A stretch of DNA of 64,000 nucleotides from Merluccius polli (taxonomy: Eukaryota > Chordata > Actinopteri > Gadiformes > Merlucciidae): NCBI GenBank assembly GCA_030340625.1, contig JAOPHQ010003133.1, positions 249,501 to 313,500 of the forward strand, read 5' to 3'. Under the pieces are notes generated by a model, which did no database searches, was not told the DNA's origin, and saw nothing but the letters and a program-made list of their open reading frames with translations. Every line of letters starts with the position of its first letter. Position 1 is the stretch's first letter. The translations under genes and the position numbers were made by a program. Shown piece by piece: positions 15,871-27,776 of this stretch.

Positions 15871-17356
15871 GATGCAGATTTAAAAAATATATAGATCAAA
15901 GACATGAGACATGTTTGTAATCTCACAATCGTATCCAGTAATGTGTTTGGCGATTAGCACTTGGAAAGGGTTGACGTTAAAATACAGTAAATTAAAAAAA
16001 ATACATAATTATTTGGATCTTGGCTCAACAGCATTCAGTGACTTTATTTCAGCTACTTTAACTAATATGGTCAATTTAAACACCTTCAGACTGTAGGCTA
16101 TATAGTTTATTTAAAAATCTCTTTCAAACTACACAGTCTGAATGTGTTTTAACAGCATTTCACTGTTTAAACTAACTACATTTGTTGATGTACACAAATA
16201 TACAAATACATTTTTAACATTTAAAATCTACTGTATTTTAACCTCTTTTCAAGTGTAAATCCCCTCACTGGATCAGATTGTTATATTACAATACATGTCT
16301 GATTTTTAATATCTTCACCTAAGTTGCTCCTGTGTTTGTTACATTACAGATGAACAGATTGATTTAAATGTAATGTATCTGTGACCCCAAATAGTCACAT
16401 TCCACCAATAATTAAATGCACAGTCAGCATAAACATGCATTAATATATGTCTACTGAATTAAAACGGAGGGTCCTTTTTTTCAATTTACCAATTGCCATG
16501 GTGAATCACTGTATCTGAGCTCCATAGATGGCTTTTTTGTGGGTGCTTAACGTACTCAGAGTTGATTGAACTAATTCAGATCAGCTGCTCAGAGTTCAGG
16601 GTTAGACTCAGAGTTTGTTGAACCTCCTGTCTGGAGTATCCCTCTGGAAGACCAAAGCAAATGTCAACATTGCTTTTCCCTTAACTGCCTGATGGAAGCT
16701 GGAAGCATCTTCAGCATCGTCTGCGTCATCGTGTGTCGGTGCCTAACATAATACCTTTTTAGGCCACAGCTAAAATGAGTTCTGATAATGCTGTATATTT
16801 GTAAGGACTGACTTGACATGATATTTCACAGTGAGGCGGTGCAGACCAGACCCCATTTGTGATGCACAACATCACGTAAGACTGAAGAAGGACAAAGCAT
16901 TGAGTGTCTGGAGATACATCGGCCCCATCAAAGGTAAATGTTTGCTTCAAACCCTGTGTGTACTTGCGTACTGTGAGTGCTTGATTTGAGATTCGATGAT
17001 GTCTGATGTCTTGTGTCCCAAAGCCCCCAAATCACAATAAGCTTTTATTATTAATTTCCTTTTTTTCAGTTTTTGGTCAGTTTTAGGTAATTTTTAGGTC
17101 AGTTTTAGTAGTTTTTGGTCAGATTTTGCACACAGCAGCTGTGTCTCCCACAGTCTTACTCAAAGAGGTTTGTCAGTACACTGTGTCAGTGTAGATTCAA
17201 ACACAGGAACTGCTTTAAAATGACCTGAAACAATGCTAACTTACTGCTTCTGTATATGACTAAGATTCAGTATGGCTTGTGTGTTTTTGTGTTTGCATGA
17301 TCATGGTGTTTGAGGCCAGTGTTTGGCATATGAGGACAACAGTGAGACAGTGTGAA
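15871..17356. other. Intergenic, no gene seen
   Basis: AT-rich sequence with a possible old transposon piece at about 16540-16640 (repeated 'actcagagttgattgaac'-like words). No exon-like frames. Confidence 0.5.
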
Positions 17357-17361
17357 CCAAT

Positions 17362-18158
17362 TGTGGCAGGATAGACGGCGGCGGAGCAGACAAAGATAGA
17401 CAAAAAGCCAGTTGGGTTCCAACGGAAGAATTTCCCGTATATTTTTTTATTACTTTTTCTTTTTTCTCTTAAAATAAGCACATAATAAAAATGTCAGGAT
17501 GCAAACCAAAAACTGATCAAACAGAAAACCAAAACAGGCATAAGTAGCCAGACTAAGTCCAAGGACTCTGAACTACAAACCATACATTCCACTCAGAGAG
17601 ACTTCCTCAGCAGGCAACCTATTCCTTCAGTCATCTCTCTCTACTGAGGGCCTGTGGGCCTAATACACAGCTCTGCTTGCTGCAGCCCCTCCCTCGGGTT
17701 AGTCCCATCAGCAAACATAAATTAATTAACTAAATCACAACTGTATTGCCACAAAAGAATAAATGAAACATGAAATGACATCCTAACTAAACACACACCA
17801 TCAATGTTTCTCCTCTAAATACATTGTGGATTTAATAAAAACACCATAAACCTCCAACCCGTAAAATAACGCAAAACACCCCCGTGAAAATGGACCACAC
17901 CACCCCGCACCCAGGAAACCCCTGTATTTACAATGGTTCTACCCATCAATCGGTTTCGGACGTCAAACCAGGAAGTTCGCCGAAGTTCGTGGTGGTGCGT
18001 TAACTGAATACTGAAATGATTGTTACAGATTTTATCAATAAATGCTATTGCTTTAAAACATCCAGCGTGTATGTTGGGTTTCTTAATACCAATATACTTT
18101 ACAACAGATGAAGATGGGTGATGACAATGAGATTTTACACGAGTTATGACAATGAATG
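17362..18158 (-). repeat. Left LTR of element B, outer part (3' LTR)
   Basis: First 797 bp of the left LTR on the plus strand, ending with the target GAATG (18154-18158) of element A. The remaining 250 bp resume at 23085-23334. Short frames inside are non-coding. Confidence 0.9.
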
Positions 18159-18490
18159 TGTGGAGGGGGGCGGCGCCTGGCCTGCAGGGGGGAGTATGGA
18201 GCACCGGGTCTGCTGGGGCGATTGGGTCTGGGTGCGGACACCTGTAGGCACTCAGGCCCAATCAGGAAGTGTGTATTTATGTGTCTGCTCTGCCTTTCAG
18301 TAGGGAACGGGATACGGGGAGTGCGGAGCACTCGCGACAGCAAAAGGCAGAGAGCCTGGCGACTCCTTTTGGGAGACGGACAATCCATTTACGTTGACTT
18401 TTGATTTGTTTGTTGTTCTGGTGTGAACAATAAACCGTCTGGACTGAAAACCGCTCAAACCTGTCTCTGCCCCCTCATTGGACCTTTACA
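18159..18490 (+). repeat. 5' LTR of element A
   Basis: 332 bp, TG...CA ends, with an 'aataaa' poly(A) signal at about 18428-18433. Nearly identical to 22747-23079. Confidence 0.92.
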
Positions 18491-18491
18491 G

Positions 18492-18509
18492 TGGCGCCCA
18501 ACGTGAGGC
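18492..18509 (+). other. Primer-binding site of element A
   Basis: TGGCGCCCAACGTGAGGC starts one base after the LTR. The leading TGG pairs with the CCA end of a tRNA; the tRNA is not identified. Confidence 0.65.
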
Positions 18510-18522
18510 GAGAGTGTGGCAA

Positions 18523-19704
18523 ATGGAACAGGCACCCTTGGCGGCGTTACTCGGACATCTCGCGCAGATGTCCGAAAGGCAGGCGCAGGTTCAGCAGGCG
18601 CAGAACGAGGTGCTCCTGGAGCTGGGCCAGGCGTTCACCGCCGATAGGGCGGTCCTACAAGAGCTCCTCGTCTCCGGCGACCGCGGCCGCGGACCCAGAG
18701 CGGCAGGAGCGGTGGGACCCATCCACGTCCCCAAGATGGGGGAGGCCGACGACGCAGAGGCCTTCCTGGAGACGTTCCGGGGGGTGGCCGAGGTCTCCGG
18801 GTGGCCACGACAAGAGTGGGCTCACCGCCTCCTGCCGCTCCTGACGGGCGAGGCCCAGCTCGCGGCTCACAGTCTGCCGGCCCGGGCCCAGCGGGACTAC
18901 GAGGCGGTGGAGAGAGCCATCCGGGACCGGCTAGGCCTGACCCCAGAGGAACATCGCCGCCGGTTCCGGGCCCTCCCGTTTGCAGAAGGCGATCGGCCTT
19001 TCACCTACGCGCAGCAGCTGCGGGACCAGGCGAGGAGGTGGCTGGGGCCCGAGAGGAATAACCCGGAGGAAATCGTGGAGCAGGTGGCCCTCGAGAGGTT
19101 CATTGAGGGGTTGCCGGCCCGAACGTCCACCTGGGTCCGGTACCACCGGCCCGAGAACCTCCAGGCGGCGGTCAACATCGCGGAGGGCCACCTGGTCCCC
19201 CCTCCGACGGACAGACGACCACCAGTACCAACCCCGAGCCCGCGGACCGGCGCGGCGGCCCTGCGGGGCTACAAACCCACCCCGCTACCTAGAGCGAGGT
19301 GGAGGGGGGGGCCCAGTCCGGAGCAGACGCATGAATCGCCTTCCCCCCCCTTCCCGCAGGCGGGCGATCAGATGGCAAGGGAGGGGTGTTGGCGGTGCGG
19401 ACGGCCGGGACACATCCGGAGGGACTGCCCAATGATGGATGTCGGCCAGGTTGTCCGCGTCGCCGGTCCCCCGACCCCTCCCTACGGTCCCGGCGAGGCG
19501 TACCGTATCCCGGTGAGGATACAACGGGGTACGTACCAGGCGCTGTTGGATTCCGGCTGTATGCAGACTATGATCCAGCAGCGCCTGGTGCGGTCCGAGG
19601 CGTTGGTCGAGGCGTCGAGCGTTTCGGTGCGGTGTATACACAGGGGATGTTCACACGTATCCCTTGGTCCCTATCGAAATTCATTATGGGGGGAAAACGC
19701 ATAG
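18523..19704 (+). pseudogene. Element A gag and start of protease
   Basis: From the ATG at 18523 (MEQAPLAALLGHLAQMSERQ). An N-terminal coiled-coil-like Gln/Glu-rich part is followed by a retrotransposon gag capsid-like region (about 18730-19180), a CCHC zinc knuckle CWRCGRPGHIRRDCP near 19389-19433, and the aspartic protease motif LLDSGC near 19543-19560. The frame is lost shortly after, around 19640-19646, by what looks like one extra base; the protease continues in the next frame from about 19646. Gag packages the RNA and protease cleaves the polyprotein. Confidence 0.88.
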
Positions 19705-22054
19705 AGTCAAGGCGGCGGTTAGTCCGGGCCTCACGTACCCCCTGATTCTAGGGTTAGATTGGGCTGGGTTTCCGGGGGCGGTTAGCGAGAGTGCGGGGGT
19801 ACGGACACGACAGACAGGGACATGTAAGTCATGCGCTGTGTTCTGCGCCGATGCGAGGGTGTCCGACGCTGGTCAGGGATCGGGGGAAGAGGCGGGAGGT
19901 TCTCAACCCGAGGGCCGAGCGGCGACATTCCCACCGGTGGACGATTTCCCCCTTGAGCAGTCTCGTGACGCTACTCTACGCTCAGCCCTCGACCAAGTGA
20001 TTTCTATTGATGGTCTTCGGGTACAGCCAGACGCAGTGCTGACTTACCCACACTTTGTGGTGATTAGGGACAGACTTTATCGGGTGAGTCGTGACACCCA
20101 GAGTGAGGAGGTTGTTACCCAGTTGCTGGTACCCAGGAGCCGCCGGGAAATGGTTTTTCAGGCGGCGCATTACAACCCAATGGCGGGCCATTTGGGGTAC
20201 GATAAAACACTGAACCGGATAATGGCTCGGTTCTATTGGCCGGGGATTCGGGCGGAAGTGCGCGGCTGGTGCGCCTCCTGCCCCGAGTGCCAGTTGGTGA
20301 ATCCCCCGGCCATCCCCAGGGCGCCCTTGCGGCCCCTTCCCCTGGTGGAGGTCCCATTCGATCGCGTGGGCATGGACATTATCGGGCCATTAGAACGTTC
20401 CGCACAATGGTATCGATTTGTGTTAGTCCTGATCGACTACGCAACCCGATACCCAGAGGCAATTCCGTTGCGCAATATCTCCGCGAGGAGTGTTGCGCAG
20501 GCGTTGTTTCACGTCATATCGCGGGTGGGAATCCCAAAGGAGATTCTCACTGACCAGGGCACCAATTTCATGTCACGCACGATTAAGGAACTTTACGGGT
20601 TGTTGAAGGTCAAGGCCATCCGCACGAGCGTCTATCACCCAGCCACAGACGGCTTGTGTGAGAGGTTTAACCGGACGTTAAAGTCCATGATCCGGAAGTT
20701 TGTACTGGAGGATGCTCGAAATTGGCATCAATGGCTAGACCCTCTGTTGTTTGCGGTGCGGGAAGTGCCCCAGGCTTCCACAGGGTTTTCCCCGTTTGAG
20801 TTGCTCTATGGGCGCAGGCCCAGGGGCGTCCTGGACCTTATTAAAGAAAACTGGGAGGAGGGGTCCAGCGACAGTAAAAACGAAATCCAGTACGTCATGG
20901 ACTTGCGTGCAAAGCTCCACTCACTCGGGGTAATGTCACGTGAGCATTTGCGCCAAGCCCAGGAGAATCAGAAACGCCTGTACGACAGAGGGACTAGATT
21001 ACGCGATCTCACACCGGGGGACAAGGTCCTTGTTCTGTTGCCCACCTCTACCACCAAATTACTCGCGAAGTGGCAAGGTCCCTTTGTGGTCACACGGCGA
21101 GTCGGGGACGTGGATTACGAGGTAGTGCGGTCGGACAGGGGCGATGCCCGACAGATCTACCACATCAACCTCCTGAAAAGGTGGAATGATGTGGTCCCGG
21201 TCGCGTTCGCCACAACGCTACCGGAGGGAGAGGAGCTTGGACCGGAAGTCCCTGCCCCGGGGCCCATCCCTCCGGTCGGTCGAGGAGAGGATCTGTCGGA
21301 GAGTCAGGCGGCGGACGTGGTCTCGCTACAGCTCCAGTTCGCCGACGTCTTTTCGCCCCTGCCCGGTCGCACCCCGTTAATAACTCACGACATCGAGACG
21401 CAACCGGGGTTAACGGTGCGGACACGCCCCTACAGGCTACCCGTGCACAAGCAAGACGTGATACGGCGTGAATTGGCAGCAATGATAGAGTTGGGCGTCG
21501 TCGAGGAGTCCCACAGCGACTGGTGCAGCCCCGTCGTGCTTGTGGGGAAGCCGGATGGGGCTGTCCGGTTCTGTGTGGATTACCGTAGGGTGAATGCGGT
21601 GTCCAAGTTCGACGCCTACCCGATGCCTCGGATCGACGAGCTTGTGGACCGGCTTGGCATGGCCACCTATTACACGACTCTGGACTGCACGAAGGGCTAC
21701 TGGCAGATTCCGTTGTCTCCAGCAGCCCGAGAGAAAACGGCGTTCTCCACTCCGCTCGGGCTGTACCAATTTAAGGTACTTCCGTTCGGGTTGTTCGGGG
21801 CCCCAGCCACGTTCCAGCGGCTGATGGACCGGGTATTGCGGCCTCACGCTGCATATGCTGCTGCCTACCTCGATGACATAGTCGTCTATGGAGACGACTG
21901 GGGGCAGCATATGCAGCGGGTGGCGGCCGTCCTTCAGTCGCTGAGGCGGGCGGGGCTCACGGCCAACCCGAAGAAGTGCGTGATCGGGCGGAGGGAGATC
22001 CAGTATCTGGGGTTCCACCTGGGGGGGGGGGAAGGTCCGGCCGCAGGTCGGTAA
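19664..22054 (+). pseudogene. Element A protease end, integrase and reverse transcriptase
   Basis: A 796-aa frame. It opens with the end of the protease (LILGLDWAGF). The integrase follows, with HHCC zinc binding (H-x-H and CASCPECQ, about 20170-20290), then D (VGMDIIGP), D (LTDQGTNF) and E (GLCERFNR) catalytic residues and a GPF module (WQGPFVVTRR). Only then comes reverse transcriptase, with KPDGAVRFCVDYR, GLFGAPATFQRLMD and AAYLDDIVVYGDD (about 21868-21900). Integrase before reverse transcriptase is the Gmr1-clade order. The frame ends within an 11-G run at 22021-22031, where one base gained or lost shifts it; RNase H continues in another frame. Confidence 0.9.
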
Positions 22055-22100
22055 GACCGAGGCGGTCGCTGCCGCCCCTCGCCCCAGGACCAAGAAGGAG

Positions 22101-22662
22101 GTGAGGCGGTTCCTGGGGCTGGCGGGGTACTATCGACAGTTTGTCCCAAACTTCTCCGACCTGGCCAGCCCCTTGACCGACCTCACCCGGAAGAGGGCCC
22201 CAGATACGGTCCAGTGGTCGGAGCCATGTCAGGTGTCGTTTGATGCTATTAAAACAGCCCTCTGCGGGGAAGCTGTCCTGTGTGCTCCTAATTTTGCTCT
22301 CCCTTTCTCCGTGCAGGCAGACGCGTCGGATAGGGGGTTGGGCGCGGTCCTGACCCAGCAGGTGGGGGGGGGCGACCGACCGGTGCTGTACCTGAGCCGC
22401 AAACTATCGGACCGGGAGGGTCGGTACAGCACCGTCGAGAAGGAGTGTCTCGCCATCCGATGGGCGGTCGGCGCCCTCCGCTACTACCTGCTGGGGCGCC
22501 AGTTCACCCTCTACTCCGACCACGCCCCCCTCCAGTGGCTCCACCGGATGAAGGATGCCAACGCGAGGATCACCCAGTGGTACCTCGCGTTGCAGCCATT
22601 TCATTTCCGGGTGACCCACAGACCGGGGGCGCAGATGGTCGTAGCTGATTTCCTCTCCCTTT

Positions 22663-22664
<2 letters not shown>
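22101..22664 (+). pseudogene. Element A end of RT and RNase H
   Basis: Continues the polyprotein in a shifted frame. The RT connection region (FLGLAGYYRQFVPNFSDLAS) is followed by RNase H motifs QADASDRGLGAVL, YSTVEKECLAI, LYSDHAPLQW and the terminal ADFLS. The family similarity ends at a 32-base G run (22665-22696). Confidence 0.88.

Positions 22665-22696
<32 letters not shown>
22665..22696. repeat. 32-base poly-G run at the 3' end of element A coding region
   Basis: Pure G homopolymer immediately after the RNase H domain. A polypurine tract-like 'ggtgggggta' lies just before the 3' LTR at 22747. Confidence 0.85.
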
Positions 22697-22697
<1 letters not shown>

Positions 22698-22746
22698 GTA
22701 GGCTGCGGCCGGATGGGTCCCCGGCCTGTGTCGGGCGGTGGGGGTA

Positions 22747-23079
22747 TGTGGAGGGGGGGCGGCGCCTGGCCTGCAGGGGGGAGTATGGAGCACCGGGTCT
22801 GCTGGGGCGATTGGGTCTGGGTGCGGACACCTGTAGGCACTCAGGCCCAATCAGGAAGTGTGTATTTATGTGTCTGCTCTGCCTTTCAGTAGGGAACGGG
22901 ATACGGGGAGTGCGGAGCACTCGCGACAGCAAAAGGCAGAGAGCCTGGCGACTCCTTTTGGGAGACGGACAATCCATTTACGTTGACTTTTGATTTGTTT
23001 GTTGTTCTGGTGTGAACAATAAACCGTCTGGACTGAAAACCGCTCAAACCTGTCTCCGCCCCCTCATTGGACCTTTACA
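22747..23079 (+). repeat. 3' LTR of element A
   Basis: 333 bp, begins TGTGGAGG and ends TTTACA. Followed directly by the target duplication GAATG and the resumed LTR of element B. Confidence 0.92.
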
Positions 23080-23084
23080 GAATG

Positions 23085-23334
23085 TTTGTGCTCAAACACT
23101 TGCGCTACTGTCATGCAGGTAGGCCTTTCCCTGCACACAGGTAGCAATGTTAAACACAGCGTATCGAGCTTTATGGTAACGGGTGGTTAATGGACATGGG
23201 CAAATGAAAAAGCAGTTAAACAGTACACAGTGATAGATGCATACAGCGTGGCGTCAGGGCAGCAGGGATGTTAATGCCGGCAATGGCTGCCTGCACGCTA
23301 CTACTGCGTGAGCGTCACGGCTCAATTCGTGACA
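23085..23334 (-). repeat. Left LTR of element B, inner part
   Basis: Resumes the element B LTR after element A and ends TTCGTGACA. It corresponds to 33742-33991 in the other LTR. On the minus strand it is preceded by a polypurine tract AGAAGGGGGGGGAAA (23335-23349). Confidence 0.9.
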
Positions 23335-23570
23335 TTTCCCCCCCCTTCTAGAGATGCCCCCTGTGGCACCCTAGACAGAAAGTCCGCTGTCGTGTTCAAC
23401 CTTCCAGCCCTATACAGCACCTGAAAGTCAAAAGGCTGCACTGCCAAAAACCACCTAGTAATTCTTGCGTTTGTGTCTCTCATGCGTCCCAGCCAAGACA
23501 ACGCTCTGTGGTCCGTCTCCAAAACAAACTTGCGTCCCATTAAGTAATACTTAAAGAGTCCAACGCCCAC
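23322..23570 (-). pseudogene. Element B RNase H C-terminal part
   Basis: Frame-shifted continuation of the element B polyprotein: FKYYLMGRKFVLETDHRALS, then NTTADFLSR. The join with the main RT frame is near 23545-23560, where one base appears to be missing. Confidence 0.85.
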
Positions 23571-25210
23571 TTAATTGCTAGGCATTCTTTCTCCACTGTG
23601 GAGTAGTTGCACTCCCTCGGCAAAAGCTTACGGCTGATGTACGCCACAGGTAGGAGATGTCCCTCATCCCATTGTAACAACACCGCACCTAGGCCTCTCT
23701 CTGAGGCATCCGTTTGGACGGTGAAAGCCTTTTCAAAGTCCGGGCTGAGGAGTACAGGCTCCTTGCACAAAGAGTCCTTTAAGCTGTGAAAAGCTGTCTC
23801 ACACTCCTCAGTCCATTTCACCTTGTTTGGCTGACTTTTGCGCGTCAGCTCAGTAAGCGCAACCGCTCTCTCAGAAAAGTTTGGGACAAAGCGTCTGTAC
23901 CAACCCACCAAGCCCAGAAAGGAGCGCACCTGTTTCTTGGTGGTGGGGCGCTCTGCGGCCTTAATGGCCTCAACCTTTCCCACTTGAGGGCGGATGACAC
24001 CCCGGCCCAACACGTAGCCCAGGTAGGCAGTCTCCTCCCTAGCCAAGGCACCTTTCTCAGGGTGGATTGTCAAACCCGCCTCCTTTATCAAGGAGAGGAT
24101 ATGCTGCAGATGCTGCAAATGCTCCTCCCAACTGGAGCTAAAGATAATTATGTCATCCAAGTAGGCGGCGGCAAAGCCCTCAGTTCCCCTGAGGACCCTG
24201 TCCATCAGCCTCTGGAATGTTGCTGGTGCTCCGTGTAATCCAAAAGGCAATACAGAAAACTGGTAATGGCCAAAAGGTGTCCTGAAGGCTGTCAGCTCTT
24301 TGCTGTCCTCAGCCAACGGCACTTGCCAGTAGCCTTTGCAAAGATCTAATGTACTCAGGTATTTGGCCTTGCCCAAGCGCTCGACCAGGTCATCAACCCT
24401 TGGCATTGGGTAAGGGTCAAACTTGGCCTGGGCATTGACCTTCCTGAAGTCCAGGCAGAACCTCAAATTGCCGTCCTTCTTGGGCACGAGAATGATGGGG
24501 CTGCTCCACTCACTGGAGGATGGCTCAATCACCCCCAGCTCCATCATCTTGTCCAGCTCCTCCTTCAGCACAGGAAGCAGACGCTCTGGAACCCGGTAAC
24601 ACGGCTGTCTCACCGGTCGCTCGTCCTTCAGGATGATCCGGTGCTCCACCAGCTCTGTCCGTCCCGGCCGCTCCACGAAGAGACCCTCTGGCAGGACGTC
24701 ACTCAGCTCGCCCCGACGGTCCTCGGACAGATGGCTCAGGTCCAGCGTACGTCCATCCTCACGGCCCGGTAGATATTGCTCACTGTATTCCTCCTCCTCT
24801 TCAACTGCTCTGATGCACAGGGCAGATTCTTCTGGCTGTGGTTCTGGCCGCTCACTCCACTTTTTCAGCATGTTGACGTGGAACACCTGGTGCTTCTTGC
24901 GGTGGTCCGGCATGTGGACCTCATAAGTCACCGGTCCCATCTTCCGTGTGACTGCGTAAGGCCCCTGCCATTTTGCCAGCAGTTTGTTGTCAGAGCTGGG
25001 CAACAACAGCAGGACCCTGTCACCAGGCTTGAAACAGCGAGTTCTGGCAGAGCGGTCGTACCACGCCTTCTGTCGGTCTTGCGCCCTCTGCAGATTGTCC
25101 TGCGCCAAGGCAGACGCAGCCATCAGCTTCTCCCTCATCTTCAGCACATAGGAGATAATGTTCATTTTGCCGGAGGTCTCACCCTCCCAGGTCTCCTTCA
25201 ATACATCCAA
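23540..25210 (-). pseudogene. Element B reverse transcriptase and RNase H N-terminal part
   Basis: A 556-aa open stretch. The integrase C-terminal GPY-type module (WQGPYAVTRKMGPVTYEV) comes first. Reverse transcriptase follows with KKDGNLRFCLDFRKVNA, GLHGAPATFQRLMDRVL and AAYLDDIIIF. RNase H begins with QTDASERGLGAVL and YSTVEKECLAIKWALD. It is in the same frame as the gag-integrase frame upstream and separated from it only by one TGA codon at 25217-25219. Confidence 0.9.
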
Positions 25211-25216
25211 TGGCCC

Positions 25217-27715
25217 TCAAACCTGGTGTGCATACAGGAGCTCAAAAGGTGAAAATCCTGTTGAAGCCTGGGGAACTTCTCTGTACGCGAAGAGCAGGTA
25301 CGGTAGCCACTGGTCCCAGTCCTTCCCAGAGTCAGCCACAAACTTCCGCAGCATGTTCAGGAGGGTCTGGTTGAACCGCTCCACAAGTCCGTCGGTCTGT
25401 GGGTGGTAAGGAGTGGTTCTGATACGCCTGATGCCTAAGAGGTCGTAGACCTGCCTGAGGGTCTTGCTCATAAAGTTGGGTCCCTGATCGGTCAGCACCT
25501 CTTTGGGAATCCCTACTCTAGAGAAGAGCTGCAGCATGACTGTTGCAACACGTTTAGCTGTTACGTCTCTCAGGGGGAAGGCTTCAGGGTATCTAGTGGC
25601 ATAGTCACTAATCACTAAAATGAATCTGTTCCCTGACTTGCTCTTTTCCAGGGGTCCTACCACATCCATTGCTATCCTCTCAAAAGGAGTGTCAATCACT
25701 GGTAAGGGAATTAACGGGGCACGGGCAAGGTTTTTACCTCCAGACATTTGACACTGGGGACAAGATTTACAAAAACTTTTCACATCTGTGACTAGACCTG
25801 GCCAATAAAAACGCTTGCCTATTCTCTGCAGAGTCTTCATGTAACCCAAGTGTCCAGCCCAGGGTATGGTATGACCCAGTTCCAACACTTCTCTGCGGTA
25901 TTTCTGGGGAATCACCAGCTGTAACCCTTCTTCACTCCGCCTGTACAGGAGGTCGTTTTGCACCGTGTAGCCCTCCTTTCCTATTGCTGGAACAAAATAC
26001 ACCCCCTCCTCCACTTTCTTAAACAGGGGGCCCAAGGTGGGGTCTGTACGTTGTACCTCAGCAAGTTTACCATCATAAGTCAAATCATTAAAATCATCAT
26101 TTAAATCAGGAGGATCAATTGACTCTACTTGCACCTCGTTGTGCTTCACAGTCTCCTCGACCGTCTGCCTACGCCTCACACACCTCTGTTCTCTTGTGAG
26201 TGTCAGCTCAACTGGCACTTCTGCGTCAAAATAAGGCAACTCTGTTAGGTCTGTCTGCTGTTCCCTGGCCTTAGCCCTTGTTACAACACCACACAACGCA
26301 GTCCTGTTCACTAGCTCAGGTAACACAGGGAGATCTTGGCCCAATAACACTGGATAAGGGAGTTTAGGTGCTAAACCTACCCTCAATATGTATGTCTGCT
26401 CATTAATCCTGACATACACATCAGCTGTGTTTAGCTCACTCTTATCACCATGGACGCAACAGATGGTAATTGTGTCCTCGTTTCTAAACTGTAGGGGAAC
26501 TAAGTCACTCTGCACCAGTGTTTGTGAACATCCTGTGTCCACCAATGCTGTAACAGGTCTACCATTAAGTTCAACAGTGATGACGGGGTCTCTGTTCTCT
26601 TTTACCTTAATGGGTGAGGTTGGGTGGGGAACATAACATAAATGACTATATTTTGACTTCCTGAGGGGACAAGAGAGGCTCTTGTGACCTTCTTGGCCAC
26701 AATTAAAACAAGAAATGCCCTTGTGCCTGGCACTGTCTGAGGGGAGGGTTGGTGGGGCTCTATCACGGCTCTGTGGGGCTCTATCATGGCTCGGTGGGGC
26801 TCTATGATAATTCAAGGCAGTACCAGAACCAGCTCCCTTCCAAGGCCCATCAGACTTACATTGTGGTTGACGGTCCAGCACTCCAGCATAACGGTAGCTC
26901 CTGGGGCCTCTGTGTGCTGCAACAAAGTTCTCCACCATCTTTGCAGCTTCTGCTGCAGTCGCTGGGTTACGCTCCTTGACCCAGGTCCTTACTTCTGGAT
27001 AGAGAACCCGTAGATACTGTTCCAACACCAAGGTCTCCATTAGCTGCTCCTTGCTGTGCTGGTCGTACTGTGTCCACTTGCAGAACAGGTCTCTTAGCCG
27101 GATATACAGCTCCTGTGGTGTTTCACTTGGGGAGGTCTCCAGTGCTCTGAATTGTAGGCGATACGTCTCAGCATTAATCTCATACTTCTTCAGCACGGCC
27201 TCCTTCAGGTAGTCGTAATCCAGTGCGCTATCCGGATCCATTGCAACAAAGGCGCTGCGAGCCTTGCCCGTCAGCAGTGGAATCAGCTGCACCGCCCAAG
27301 TCTCTTTTGGCCACTCAAAGGCTGTGGCTAGTCTTTCAAAGGTCGTCAGGTAATGTTCAATATTATCCGTGTCTTCTAGTTTAGCCATCTTTGGTACGCG
27401 GCCTACCTCTCGGGTGGGCAGTCGTCGTTGCCCCGGTGAAGGTGTCCGCCGCTCTGGTATGGGTGTAGCTCGTGCTGCCTCCGCATCCAGCTGCAGTTGT
27501 GTCACCTGATAAGAGAGGACCTGGAACTTCTGCTCCTGTCTCGTAGATTCCCTCTCCAGCCGGTCATCTCTGGCTTGTTGCACAGTCATAAAGGATTCAA
27601 ACATTTCAGCCAGGCGATTGATGGCTGAATCTGGTTGTGGAGTGGGTTGTTCGGTCTCAGTGGCGCCCCCTATCGCTCCACCTTCCTCGCCAGCCTTCTT
27701 CTGCCTGGTCTCCAT
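25217..27715 (-). pseudogene. Element B gag, protease and integrase
   Basis: An 832-aa frame from the ATG at 27715 (METRQKKAGEEGGAIGG). Coiled-coil/gag region, CCHC knuckle CFNCGQEGHKSLSCP, protease motif ALVDTGCSQTL, then integrase with H-x-H and CKSCPQCQ zinc ligands, D in IAMDVVGP, D in LTDQGPNF and E in GLVERFNQ. It ends at an in-frame TGA right after LLYAHQV. Because the next codons continue the integrase in the same frame (GPLDVLKETWEGE), this looks like a CGA-to-TGA nonsense change. Confidence 0.9.
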
Positions 27716-27757
27716 CTTCCGGGTTGTAATGGCTCTTCTCCCCGTCTTGCTCCTCTA

Positions 27758-27774
27758 TCCCACTCCTGACACCA
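27758..27774 (-). other. Primer-binding site of element B, tRNA-Leu type
   Basis: On the plus strand TCCCACTCCTGACACCA equals the 3' end of a vertebrate leucine tRNA plus CCA, so the minus-strand element RNA carries its complement. It lies 2 bp from the LTR edge at 27777. Confidence 0.75.
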
Positions 27775-27776
27775 TA

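Larger units (their letters stand above)
18159..23079 (+). mobile_element. Gmr1-like Ty3/gypsy LTR retrotransposon A, nested in LTR of element B
   Basis: A plus-strand element with LTRs at 18159-18490 and 22747-23079 (332 and 333 bp, TGTGGAGG...TTTACA). They differ by one G in a G-run and at least one substitution (tctctgcc versus tctccgcc). The 5-bp target GAATG is duplicated at 18154-18158 and 23080-23084. The uninterrupted site survives in element B's right LTR near 33734-33748, which confirms the insertion. The internal order is gag, protease, integrase, reverse transcriptase, RNase H. Its GC content is far higher than its surroundings. Confidence 0.93.

Noticed and set aside
17815..18404. 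Proline-rich and cysteine-rich frames over 60-148 aa
   Set aside because: They lie in LTR sequence and recur identically in the other LTR copy.
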